Below, in pieces: positions 45,442 to 54,053 of a stretch of 64,000 nt of DNA (the stretch's first letter is position 1; each line of letters starts with the position of its first letter). The notes below the pieces were generated by a model, which saw only the letters and a list, made by a program, of their open reading frames with translations, searched no databases and had not been told where the DNA came from. Position numbers and translations under genes: made by a program. Source of the stretch: an uncultured Collinsella sp. (GTDB lineage Bacteria > Actinomycetota > Coriobacteriia > Coriobacteriales > Coriobacteriaceae); contig CABUSR010000001.1 of assembly GCA_902494245.1 (NCBI GenBank), forward strand, positions 1 through 64,000, read 5' to 3'.

Positions 45442-48000
45442 ATGGAATTTTACGCAAGCTGCCCCGAGGGCTTTGAGTCCGCACTCGCCGATGAGCTTAA
45501 ACGCCTCGGGCTTTCGCAGGTTCGTCGGCTGAAGGGCCGCGCTACATTTGAGGGCGAGCTCGAAGAAGGCTACCGCGCCTGTCTGTGGTCGCGCCTGGCG
45601 AGCCGTGTGTTCGTGGTGCTCGGGCGCTTTGAGGCGCAGGATGCCGACGAGCTGTACGATAGCGTTTACGACATCACCTGGGAGACCATCATCCGCCCCG
45701 GCGCCACCATCGCCATCACCGCCCGCGGCGTGACCGAGCAGCTGCGCAACACGCGCTTCTCGGCCCTGCGCGCCAAGGACGCGCTGTGCGACCGTCTGGC
45801 CGAGACCACGGGCCGTCGCGCCGATGTCGACGCTGCCGATCCCGACGTTCACCTGCTGCTTTCGCTGCGCCAGCGCCGCGCGAGCATCAGCCTGGACCTT
45901 TCGGGCGACCCGCTGTTCAAGCGCCTGCCGCCCGCGGCGACCCGTGCCGGCGAGGGCGCGCACGTGCTGCGCCCCGACTACGCCGCCCTGGTGCTGGCGC
46001 AGGTCGGCTGGACCGCACTGTGCGAGCGCGAGTTGACGGCCGACGATTACGAGAATGAAGCCCTTCCCACGCTAATCGATGCCTCGTGCGCCGGCGGCGG
46101 CCTGTTGCTGGAAGCCGTGAACATTCTGACCGACCGCGCCCCGGGCGCCGCACGCGAGCGCTGGGGCTTTGAGGGCTGGCAGCTGCACGACGCCGCTCTG
46201 TGGGAGCAGCTGCTTGCCGAGGCGCGCGAGCGCGAGGCGGCAGCGCGCGAGCGCCAGGCGCGCATCGTGGCCGTAGACATCGACCCCGCCGCCCGCAAGA
46301 CCGCCGAGCGCATGGTCAAGAGCGCTGGCTACAAGCGTTTTGTCGACTTTTGCGCCGCCAAGCCCGCCACCGTGCTGGACCATGCCGGCGCTGTCGCCGG
46401 TGCCGCCGTGGTCGCAGACACCACCGAGACCCCGCTTTCGCTCATGCACGACGCCATGACGCTGGTCGGCGAGCTGCGCCGCGCGCCCGAGCTCGCTTCA
46501 GCGCCGGTCGCCGCGCTCACCCGCGACGGATTGCTGGCCCGCGCACTCCATGCCGAGCCCGCGCGCTCCATCGCCGTCATGCCCAATAACGAGGAGGCGG
46601 CTATTGAGGTTTGGCCCTCGCTCGACCACGCCGCCGCGGCATTTGAAGCTGCGACCAGCGCAAACACCGAGGAACAGTCCGCGGAAGCCGAAGACGAAGC
46701 CGCCAACGCCTCCATGCCCGAACCTGCCGCCACGCTCGACCTGGGCGACGGCAAGCCGCTGCCCGTGCTCATCCCGGAGTCCGAGCAGTTCGCCAACCGC
46801 CTGCGCAAGAATGCCCGTCTGCGCCGCAAGTGGGCCAAGCGCGAGGGCGTGAGCTGCTACCGCGTCTACGATGCCGACCTGCCCGACTACTCCGCCGCCA
46901 TCGACCTGTACCAGGGTTGCCCGCAGACGCCGGGCCGCTGGCTCGTCATCGCCGAATACGCCGCGCCCAAGACCATCGACCCCGCGCTTGCCCAGGCACG
47001 CATGCTCGACATCTTGGCCATCGCGCCGCGCATCCTGGATGTTCCGGCCGAGCATGTGCACGCCAAGGCCCGCATGCGTTCGCGCGGCGGCTCGCAGTAT
47101 GGCAAGCAGGGCGCCGGCAAGGGCGGATCGGGCGAGCGCGCCAACATCGCGCGCCGTCGCCTGCCGCTCATCGAAGAGGGCGGACTCACCTTTGCCGTCA
47201 ACTTTGATGACTACCTGGATGTGGGCATCTTCTTGGATCACCGCGTCACCCGCAACCTGGTGCGCGAGCACGCCAAGCAGGCGCGCCGCTTCCTCAATCT
47301 GTTCGCCTATACCGGCACCGCCACCTGCTATGCGGCCGACGGCGGCGTCGAGGAAACCGTGACAGTCGACCTTTCCAACACCTACCTGGACTGGGCCGAG
47401 CGCAATATGCGCCAGAACGGCTTTGTTGGTCCGCAGCATCATTTTGTGCGCGACGACGTGCTCGCCTGGATTCGCGACCAGCGCCAGACGCGCAACCGCT
47501 GGGACCTGATTTTTGTCGATCCGCCCACGTTTTCGAACTCATCCAAGATGGGCCGCCGCACCTGGGATGTCCAGCGCGACCATGTTGAGCTTTTGGCCGG
47601 CGTATCGCGCCTGCTCGCACAGGGCGGCCACGCCATCTTTAGCTGCAACCTGCGCGGCTTCCGCCCCGAGACGCGTAAGCTCGCGCGTGCGGGCGTGGTG
47701 CTGGAGGACATTACGGCGCAGACCATCCCCGAGGATTTCGCGCGCAACCAGAAGGTGCATCATTGCTATATCGTGCGCCGCCTGCCCATCGAGGACGCCA
47801 TGGCAGAGGTCGGCTTTAGCGCCGAGGAAATTGCCGAGCGCGTCGAGGAACTGCGTAACCCCGAGGCCCGCAAGCCTCGCGCGGCAGTGCCCGCGCACGC
47901 GCAGACCGGCAACGGCAAGTCCAACTTTGCCGGCAAACCCTCCCCTGCCGGCAAGTCCAAAAAGAAGAAGTTCTACGCCAGCAAGCCCAAGGGCAAATAA
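45442..48000 (+). CDS. RlmKL-like 23S rRNA methyltransferase with degenerate first catalytic domain
   Basis: The 852-residue protein has the layout of RlmKL: an N-terminal THUMP domain (residues about 1-165), an RlmL-type N2-guanine domain and an RlmK-type m7G domain. The last is intact (NLFAYTGTATCYAADGG near residue 620 and FVDPPTF near 692). The RlmL half is altered: the SAM motif reads DASCAGGGLLLEA (about 213-225) where DPMCGSGTLLIEA is usual, and I find no NPPY motif before residue 420. The C-terminus adds a Lys-, Ala- and Pro-rich tail. It probably still makes m7G2069, while the second activity looks lost. Confidence 0.85.
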   Translation: MEFYASCPEGFESALADELKRLGLSQVRRLKGRATFEGELEEGYRACLWSRLASRVFVVLGRFEAQDADELYDSVYDITWETIIRPGATIAITARGVTEQLRNTRFSALRAKDALCDRLAETTGRRADVDAADPDVHLLLSLRQRRASISLDLSGDPLFKRLPPAATRAGEGAHVLRPDYAALVLAQVGWTALCERELTADDYENEALPTLIDASCAGGGLLLEAVNILTDRAPGAARERWGFEGWQLHDAALWEQLLAEAREREAAARERQARIVAVDIDPAARKTAERMVKSAGYKRFVDFCAAKPATVLDHAGAVAGAAVVADTTETPLSLMHDAMTLVGELRRAPELASAPVAALTRDGLLARALHAEPARSIAVMPNNEEAAIEVWPSLDHAAAAFEAATSANTEEQSAEAEDEAANASMPEPAATLDLGDGKPLPVLIPESEQFANRLRKNARLRRKWAKREGVSCYRVYDADLPDYSAAIDLYQGCPQTPGRWLVIAEYAAPKTIDPALAQARMLDILAIAPRILDVPAEHVHAKARMRSRGGSQYGKQGAGKGGSGERANIARRRLPLIEEGGLTFAVNFDDYLDVGIFLDHRVTRNLVREHAKQARRFLNLFAYTGTATCYAADGGVEETVTVDLSNTYLDWAERNMRQNGFVGPQHHFVRDDVLAWIRDQRQTRNRWDLIFVDPPTFSNSSKMGRRTWDVQRDHVELLAGVSRLLAQGGHAIFSCNLRGFRPETRKLARAGVVLEDITAQTIPEDFARNQKVHHCYIVRRLPIEDAMAEVGFSAEEIAERVEELRNPEARKPRAAVPAHAQTGNGKSNFAGKPSPAGKSKKKKFYASKPKGK

Positions 48001-48003
48001 CAA

Positions 48004-48070
48004 AGTTGCGGTGGAATACGGACTGTTTTGCCTGGAATTAGGCAAATTTAGACCGTATTTCACCGCAACT
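48004..48070. terminator. Long bidirectional hairpin between convergent genes
   Basis: AGTTGCGGTGGAATACGGACT pairs with 48050-48070 with two mismatches, and TTTGCCT / AGGCAAA forms an inner stem. It lies three bases past the rlmKL stop and 24 before the response regulator stop, as expected of a shared terminator. Confidence 0.7.
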
Positions 48071-48094
48071 CATATTGGGATGGCGGATGCCGAC

Positions 48095-48808
48095 CTATCC
48101 CTGGATGACCAATCGGTAACCGATACCCACGTGTGTCTGGATATAGCGCGGATGCGCGGGGTCGGACTCGATCTTCTTGCGCAACGTGCCCATAAAGACA
48201 CGCAGGCTCGCCAGGTCGCTCTTGGTCGACGTGCCCCAAATCTCGTGCAAAATAAACTGGTGCGTCAGTACCTTGTCGGCGTTATGCGCCAGCAGGCACA
48301 GGAGCTTGTACTCAATCGGCGTCAGGTGCAACTCCTCGCCATCCATCGTGGCAATGCCGGCATCAAAATCGATATGCAGCTCACCGGTATCGAACGAGCC
48401 CTCGGAGACAACGCCGCCCGTTTGCGCATACGAAAGGCGCCTGAGCGTCGTGCGAATGCGCGCGAGCAGCTCCTCGACCGAAAACGGCTTGGTCAGATAG
48501 TCGTCGGCACCGGCATCGAGCGCGCGGATTTTGTCCGCATCCTCGCTGCGCGCCGAGACCACGATGATCGGCATGCCCGACCATGCGCGCACCGACTCCA
48601 CCACCTTGACGCCGTCCATATCGGGCAGGCCCAGATCGAGCAGCACAATGCTCGGCGCCTGCGATGAGGCGGCGGCGATGGCGGCATGGGCAGTCTCCAC
48701 AGCCATATGACGCAAGCCGTGCGCCTCGAGCGCGGCAACGATAAGGTTGCGGACAGCGGGGTCGTCCTCAACGACCAAGATGAGCGGTTTTACGGCAGAG
48801 TTCGGCAC
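48095..48808 (-). CDS. KdpE-like OmpR-family response regulator
   Basis: The 237-residue protein has an N-terminal receiver (ILVVEDDPAVRN, phosphoacceptor aspartate in VLLDLGLPDMDG, lysine in YLTKPFS) and a C-terminal winged helix (GEELHLTPIEYKLLCLLAHNADKVLTHQFILHEIWG). The start is a GTG at 48808 with AAGGAG upstream, placed just after the kinase stop codon (48813-48815). Sequence and pairing indicate KdpE. No kdpFABC operon is in the window, so targets may include the kup gene nearby. Confidence 0.9.
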   Translation of the reverse strand: MPNSAVKPLILVVEDDPAVRNLIVAALEAHGLRHMAVETAHAAIAAASSQAPSIVLLDLGLPDMDGVKVVESVRAWSGMPIIVVSARSEDADKIRALDAGADDYLTKPFSVEELLARIRTTLRRLSYAQTGGVVSEGSFDTGELHIDFDAGIATMDGEELHLTPIEYKLLCLLAHNADKVLTHQFILHEIWGTSTKSDLASLRVFMGTLRKKIESDPAHPRYIQTHVGIGYRLVIQG

Positions 48809-48812
48809 AGCG

Positions 48813-50438
48813 CTACTCCTTATCAAACGAAACATCGGCGACGGGAAGCTCAATCGTAAAGACCGAGCCGTGCGGGTCCGCCGCGGCAACCTCTATGCTA
48901 CCGCCATGCGCCAGCACAATGGAGCGGCAGAGCGAAAGCCCCAGGCCAACGCTGCGGTGGCTGTCGGCCAGGCCATGGTTGGCGGTATAGAACGACTCAA
49001 AGATGCGTTCGCGATCCTCGGGTGCGATGCCCGGACCATCATCGGCCACCGAGCACGCCACGCGTCCATCGTCGACGCTAATCGAAATCATGATATGCGA
49101 GCCTGCGGGCGTATAGGTGATGGCGTTGTTCACCAGATTGACCACCAGCTGCACCATCAGGCGCGCATCGACGTTGACGAGCGCCGGCTCATCGCACGCC
49201 ACCACCTTAAGGTCGTGCTCGCGCACGGCAGGGTTCACGTGGCGCAGCGCCTCCTCGACGATATCGTCCATGAGCTCGAGTGTGGTCGACAGGCGCATAC
49301 CGCCACCCTCGAGCTTGGTGATGGCGAGCAGGTTCTCGACGGTGGCGTTGAGCCATTGCGCATCCGAGCGAATGGAAAGGAGCAGGCCGCGGCGCGTCTG
49401 GGCATCGAGCACCGCGGTGCCGGTCGAGCCCTGATCGAGCAGGACATCGGCGTTGCCCGAAATACTGGTGAGCGGCGTACGCAGATCGTGCGAGATGGAG
49501 CGCAGCAGGTTGGCGCGCAGCTGTTCGTTTTTGGCGAGCACCGCCGCCTCCTCGCGGGCCTCCATGGCGCGGGCGCGATCGAGTGCCAGCTCGCCTTCGC
49601 TCACGATGGCATCGGCAAGTGTTCGCTCCTCGTGCGTCAGCACGTCGGGCTCGGCAACGATAGCCAGCACGCCCACCACCGAGGCGGGGTCGCCCGAGCG
49701 CGCGAAGCCGTCGCCTGTGCGAACCGTCAGGTAGATGCCATAAAACGCCGAGCCGCCAAACGTGGCGTCGAGCGGCGTTCCCACATAGGCGGATGCCGAG
49801 AGCCGCGGCGGCATCTGCGGCGCCAGTTCGTGCACCGGTGCGGCATCGCCCACGGCCGTGTATGTCGCACGCGGCAGCAGGTCATCGCCCTCGGCGTCGG
49901 CGCTGTACCACACGACCGGACAGCCCGAAAGACGCGCCAGCTGCGTGGCCATGGCATGGACAATCTGCTGCTGATCGGCGCACCGCTGCAGCATGCGGTT
50001 GGTCTCGAGCACCATATGCGTGCGGCGGTCGCTGGCGGCAGCCTGTGCCAAGGCACGGCGCAGGGCCAACGCAATCGAGCTCGACACAAGCGAGACCACG
50101 AACATGATGAAGAACATGCCGGGATAGCCGCGGTCGATAAGCGACAGCGAGTAGCGCGGGTCGACAAACAAGAAGTTGTAGAGCGCCACGGCGGCAGCCG
50201 AGCTCAGCAAGCAATACAGGCGACTCCAGGTAAAGAATGCGCACAGCTGAACGGCGAACACATAGACGATCATGATGCTCGGCGCGAGACCCGGATGGTC
50301 GAGCAGCGCGCCCACAATCGTCGCCGCGACCAGCAGCCCCACCGATACGCAGGCGTCATACAGAGGAGTGCGGCGCGTCAGCGTTGTGCGCCGCCACCAA
50401 AAGCTATCGGCAATATCGCCGTCCGTACGGACGTCCAT
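48813..50438 (-). CDS. KdpD-like sensor histidine kinase lacking the N-terminal KdpD domain
   Basis: The 541-residue protein starts with four membrane helices of the DUF4118 type (VGLLVAATIVGALLDHPGLAPS, YVFAVQLCAFFTW, AVALYNFLFVDPRYS, MFFIMFVVSLVSSSIA), followed by a GAF-like domain, the phosphoacceptor histidine in LRSISHDLRTPLTS and the ATP domain (NLVNNAITYTP, DDGPGIAPEDRERIFESFY, GLGLSLCR). Full KdpD (about 890 residues) has an additional N-terminal K+-sensing and universal-stress region that is absent. Directly upstream of the KdpE-like gene, with three genes of potassium-transport context on the same strand. Confidence 0.9.
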   Translation of the reverse strand: MDVRTDGDIADSFWWRRTTLTRRTPLYDACVSVGLLVAATIVGALLDHPGLAPSIMIVYVFAVQLCAFFTWSRLYCLLSSAAAVALYNFLFVDPRYSLSLIDRGYPGMFFIMFVVSLVSSSIALALRRALAQAAASDRRTHMVLETNRMLQRCADQQQIVHAMATQLARLSGCPVVWYSADAEGDDLLPRATYTAVGDAAPVHELAPQMPPRLSASAYVGTPLDATFGGSAFYGIYLTVRTGDGFARSGDPASVVGVLAIVAEPDVLTHEERTLADAIVSEGELALDRARAMEAREEAAVLAKNEQLRANLLRSISHDLRTPLTSISGNADVLLDQGSTGTAVLDAQTRRGLLLSIRSDAQWLNATVENLLAITKLEGGGMRLSTTLELMDDIVEEALRHVNPAVREHDLKVVACDEPALVNVDARLMVQLVVNLVNNAITYTPAGSHIMISISVDDGRVACSVADDGPGIAPEDRERIFESFYTANHGLADSHRSVGLGLSLCRSIVLAHGGSIEVAAADPHGSVFTIELPVADVSFDKE

Positions 50439-50466
50439 CAGTGCCCCGCCCCTCTCTCAAAAACAA

Positions 50467-50504
50467 AAACCACCACAAAGGGACAGGCACCTTTGTGGTG
50501 GTTT
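50467..50504. repeat. CAAAGGGAC palindrome, copy 3
   Basis: AAACCACCACAAAGG and CCTTTGTGGTGGTTT enclose GACAGGCA-type bases; a partial third arm CTTGTGGTGGTTCC follows. It lies between the small membrane protein and the KdpD-like kinase genes. Confidence 0.7.
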
Positions 50505-50549
50505 CCCTTGTGGTGGTTCCAAGTGTATAGCCTTTGCAACCGACGGTCG

Positions 50550-50744
50550 CTAGACAAACAGCACGTGCGCGAGCAGGGCACACACGCACACCGCTCCAAA
50601 TACCAGTGCCACGATCGAAATTACGCGATCGGCCATATCCATGTTGGCACGGTTCGTCAAAAACCGATCTTCGGCGGCGTCAGCGCGTGCCTCACGTACC
50701 AGCTCGGCAACCACCTCGCGGCCATCAAGCATCTTTGCATCCAT
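50550..50744 (-). CDS. Small single-pass membrane protein between kup and the kinase gene
   Basis: I do not recognise this protein of 64 residues (74 if the ATG at 50774 is used). A charged N-terminal half (GREVVAELVREARADAAEDRFL) is followed by one helix (about 45-64, VISIVALVFGAVCVCALLAHV). GGGGAGG precedes the ATG at 50744. Its position between kup and the sensor genes suggests a small accessory to potassium transport or sensing, similar in size to KdpF or other small transport regulators; this is inference. Confidence 0.6.
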   Translation of the reverse strand: MDAKMLDGREVVAELVREARADAAEDRFLTNRANMDMADRVISIVALVFGAVCVCALLAHVLFV

Positions 50745-50805
50745 GTTTGCCTCCCCGGTCTCAATCTTGTCCATCGAAAACCAACTCCGTGCAACCCGTC
50801 GGCGC

Positions 50806-52833
50806 CTACGGCCGCTCGTTGGGGGCCAGGCGCTGCATCTTGTTCACGGCCTTGAACTTGGTGAACAGCGGCACGTACTCAAAGCTCACGTTGGAGTTCT
50901 CCAGGCCGTACCAGCGTGCAGGCGTGCCGGCGGCGCGGCGGATGATGTACTTGAGCGTGATGGCCGTACGCTCGCTCGGCTCCACATCGCTTTCGGGCGC
51001 CAGAAGCTTACGGATCAGGACGAACTTGAACGTACCGATGTTGCCCGGATCCTTGTAGACCGAGTAGTCATGCGTCTGCGCCGGCAGCTCGCCGGTGGCA
51101 GCCAGGTCCTGAACGACCTGACGCAGATAGGCATTGACGCGCTGGTTGATCTTGTAGCCCAGGTACAGATGCACGCGGAACACGTAGTCGGTGCCGAACG
51201 TCTCGACCGAATAGGCAAAGGTATGCGGCTCATCCATGGTCTCGACATTCACGAACCACCAGGCACGAGCGCGCTTGGGATGCTTGTCCAAGATCGAGTA
51301 GACGATATCACGGTCAATGTAATCGGTATGGGTGTCCTTGGTCAGGTACACGATGTTGTCGCTCATGCGCTCATAGCGATCGTCGTCGCGCAGGCGCTTG
51401 AGCTGCGGCAGGTAGCTGCGCAGCGGCAGCAGCGTAAACTGGCGCTGCTCGACCGCCGTGCCGTTGTACCAGCACACCATAATGCCCATGATGAGTGCAG
51501 CCATGAGGATGGTGAAGTAGCCGCCGTGGAAGAACTTGGTGAGCGAGCTCACGAAGAAGAAGCCTTCGAGCAAAAGGAAGAAGGCCGCGAAGATCCACGG
51601 AGCAACCTTGAGCTTGCGCTCCTCGTGCAGGTAGAAGAAGAGCAGCAGCGTGGTGCACATCATAGTCAGCGTAATGGCAAGGCCGTAGGCGGCTTCCATA
51701 TGCGCCGAGTTCTGGAACAGCAGCACCACGATGACGCAGCCGACAAGCATGACGTTGTTGACCATGGGGATGTAGAGCTGGCCCTTGGTCTCGGCAGGGT
51801 AGAAGACCTGCATGTGCGGCATGAGGTCCAGGCGGCTGGCCTCGGACACCAGCGAGAATGCGCCGGTGATGAGCGCCTGCGAGGCAATGATGGCCGCGAC
51901 GGTGGAAAGGCCTACGGCAAACGGGCGCAGGCCCGGGGCGAGCATCTGGTAGAACGGGTTGAGATCGGCAATGCCCATGAGCTCGGGGTTGGCAGCGTTG
52001 TTCATAAGCCAAGCGCCCTGGCCCATATAGGAAAGCAGCAGGCAGCACTTAACGAACGGCCAGGTAGCGTAGATGTTGCCGCGGCCGACGTGGCCCATGT
52101 CGGAGTAGAGCGCCTCGGCACCGGTGGTGGCGAGGAAGCAGCTGCCCAGAATCATGATGCCCGCGTGGTTGTTGGGGCTCAGCAAAAAGGCGATGCCGCG
52201 CACCGGGTTGAGGCACAGCAGCACGGCGGGGTGCTGGAAGACAAAGAACAGACCCGTGCCGCCCAGGAACAGGAACCACAGCGTCATGATGGGGCCAAAG
52301 GCGTGACCGATCTTGGCCGTACCGATGCGCTGTACCAAGAAGAGCGCGATGATGATGGCGAGCGTAATGGCGACGACGCGGCCCTGATCATCGCCCAGCA
52401 CGGCATGGACCGCCGGGATAGTGCGCAGGCCCTCGATGGCCGTGGTAACGGTAACGGCCGGCGTCAGGATGCCGTCGGCGAGCAGCGCGGCGCCTCCCAG
52501 CATGGCGGGGATGATAAGCCACTTGCCGCAGCGCTTGACCAGGCTGTACAGGGCAAAGATGCCGCCCTCACCATGGTTATCGGCGCGCAGCGAGATGAGC
52601 ACATACTTGATGGTGGTCAGCAGCGTGACCGTCCACACGACAAGGGAGAGCGCGCCGAGCACGAACTCCTCCGTGACGCTTCCGATGCCGCCGTTGCCGG
52701 CAACGAGCGCCTTGGTTACATACATGGGGCTGGTGCCGATATCACCATACACCACGCCCAGCGTGACGAGCATCGCCGAGATGCTCACAGGAATCGCAGC
52801 GTGCGAGGCTGCCTCCTTGGCCTTTTGTTCCAT
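50806..52833 (-). CDS. kup: Kup-type potassium uptake permease
   Basis: The 675-residue protein has about 12 membrane helices followed by a C-terminal cytoplasmic domain of about 200 residues. Family motifs include GVVYGDIGTSPMYV, GEGGIFALYSLV, LADGILTPAVTVTTAIEGL and GTGLFFVFQHPA. Kup/HAK/KUP carriers take up K+ with protons. The start at 52833 follows GGGAGGAAACC. It is the only potassium transporter here and lies beside the KdpD/KdpE-like pair. Confidence 0.95.
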   Translation of the reverse strand: MEQKAKEAASHAAIPVSISAMLVTLGVVYGDIGTSPMYVTKALVAGNGGIGSVTEEFVLGALSLVVWTVTLLTTIKYVLISLRADNHGEGGIFALYSLVKRCGKWLIIPAMLGGAALLADGILTPAVTVTTAIEGLRTIPAVHAVLGDDQGRVVAITLAIIIALFLVQRIGTAKIGHAFGPIMTLWFLFLGGTGLFFVFQHPAVLLCLNPVRGIAFLLSPNNHAGIMILGSCFLATTGAEALYSDMGHVGRGNIYATWPFVKCCLLLSYMGQGAWLMNNAANPELMGIADLNPFYQMLAPGLRPFAVGLSTVAAIIASQALITGAFSLVSEASRLDLMPHMQVFYPAETKGQLYIPMVNNVMLVGCVIVVLLFQNSAHMEAAYGLAITLTMMCTTLLLFFYLHEERKLKVAPWIFAAFFLLLEGFFFVSSLTKFFHGGYFTILMAALIMGIMVCWYNGTAVEQRQFTLLPLRSYLPQLKRLRDDDRYERMSDNIVYLTKDTHTDYIDRDIVYSILDKHPKRARAWWFVNVETMDEPHTFAYSVETFGTDYVFRVHLYLGYKINQRVNAYLRQVVQDLAATGELPAQTHDYSVYKDPGNIGTFKFVLIRKLLAPESDVEPSERTAITLKYIIRRAAGTPARWYGLENSNVSFEYVPLFTKFKAVNKMQRLAPNERP

Positions 52834-52955
52834 AAGCCGGTTTCCTCCCAACTTTAATGTTCGAAGGGATTATAGGTAATCGGCCCATGTTTTAATGCAC
52901 TGTTTTCCCAGCTAGATAAAGATTTATACAGTCTTTAGGCTACCGCGGCGATATG

Positions 52956-52990
52956 GAATGCGGCAAAGGGACTGTCCCTTTGTCACATTC
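52956..52990. repeat. CAAAGGGAC palindrome, copy 4
   Basis: GAATGCGGCAAAGGGAC pairs with its complement ending TGTCACATTC with two wobble-type mismatches. It ends against the stop codon of the nitroreductase gene, so it may serve as its terminator. Confidence 0.7.
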
Positions 52991-52991
52991 G

Positions 52992-53840
52992 TCATTTTCC
53001 AAGCCAATTTTTGAACCACCACTCCATGGAGCGGCTCATCTCGGCCATAAAGGGACTGGTGTGTTTGCGGGCGTAGATATCCACCACGCGCTCGCCCACC
53101 TCGCGGGCATGCGGGCGAAACATCGCGTCCATCTCGGCCACCTGCGCGTCCATGGTCGCAGCATCGGCGCGGCAGTAGCGCTCCTCGTGCACCAGGTTCA
53201 CCACAGGATGCGCAATGGCCGGACGCTCCTTACGGGGCGTGCCGATGATGAGCATCGACAGCGGCATGGTATAGGGCGGCAGATCGAGCAGCTCGGCAAC
53301 TTCCTCGGCATTCTCGACGATATCACCGATGTAGCAGCTCCCCAGCCCCAGGGCTTCGGCGGCAACCACGGCGTTTTGCGCGGCGATCACGGCATCCTGC
53401 GCCGCGATGGCAAAGTCGCCCAAACCCGGCGCGCGGCGGGGCGCCTTGCCCGTGTGCTCGACAAACTCGGGCTCAAAGCAACCCACATGCTCAAACAGAT
53501 CGATCCACTTGGCATAGTCGACCACAAATATAAGTGCCCAGGGCGCCTTGGCGATCATGGGCTGGTGATCGCACAGGTCGGCCAGACGATCGAGCGTGGC
53601 CTGTTCGCGAATGCTTACGATGGAGTACATCATCATGGCGCCTGCCGACGGCGCACGGCTCGCCGCATGCAGGATCGCCGCCCGCTGCTCGTCGGTCACC
53701 GCCACGGGACGATCGTCGTCATCACGCGCGAAGGCACGCGTGGAGGAACGGTGCTCCAACGTGTCCAGCACCGCATTGCCCGTGGTCTCGACCGGATAGC
53801 CACACGTATCCACAGCCTTGGTGCAAACCTGCTCGTTCAT
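52992..53840 (-). CDS. Nitroreductase-family flavoprotein
   Basis: FMN-dependent oxidoreductase of 282 residues. The FMN-binding RSSTRAF motif, the ASRAPSAGAMMMYS segment and the GLGSCYIGDIVENAEEVAELLDLP region are typical of the NfsA/FRP-like branch. The long C-terminal part (after residue 210) wraps around the dimer. Substrates could be nitroaromatics, quinones or drugs. It is divergent from the LtaS-like gene. Confidence 0.88.
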   Translation of the reverse strand: MNEQVCTKAVDTCGYPVETTGNAVLDTLEHRSSTRAFARDDDDRPVAVTDEQRAAILHAASRAPSAGAMMMYSIVSIREQATLDRLADLCDHQPMIAKAPWALIFVVDYAKWIDLFEHVGCFEPEFVEHTGKAPRRAPGLGDFAIAAQDAVIAAQNAVVAAEALGLGSCYIGDIVENAEEVAELLDLPPYTMPLSMLIIGTPRKERPAIAHPVVNLVHEERYCRADAATMDAQVAEMDAMFRPHAREVGERVVDIYARKHTSPFMAEMSRSMEWWFKNWLGK

Positions 53841-54053
53841 CGCCTCATCCTCGCTAATTCTTTAAGAAGCCTTTACGTTTCCGTGTAATTCCCGTCCATT
53901 ATCGCGCAGGTCGCCACTACATTGCGCCACACCGCCACACGTGCGCGTTAATATGGCTGGTTGTTGTGCGCAGACACCAATTGCAGCGCATATCTTGGTA
54001 ACAATCGGGTAAACCCCCGCTTTCGTACGTTTTAGTTTGTGAGGAGTCTCAGC

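Noticed and set aside
50641..52857. A 738-codon open frame opposite kup
   Set aside because: Shadow of the kup gene; composition and motifs fit only the minus strand.
52834..52955. c-di-AMP (ydaO) riboswitch upstream of kup
   Set aside because: The leader is only about 120 bases and shows none of the conserved ydaO segments.
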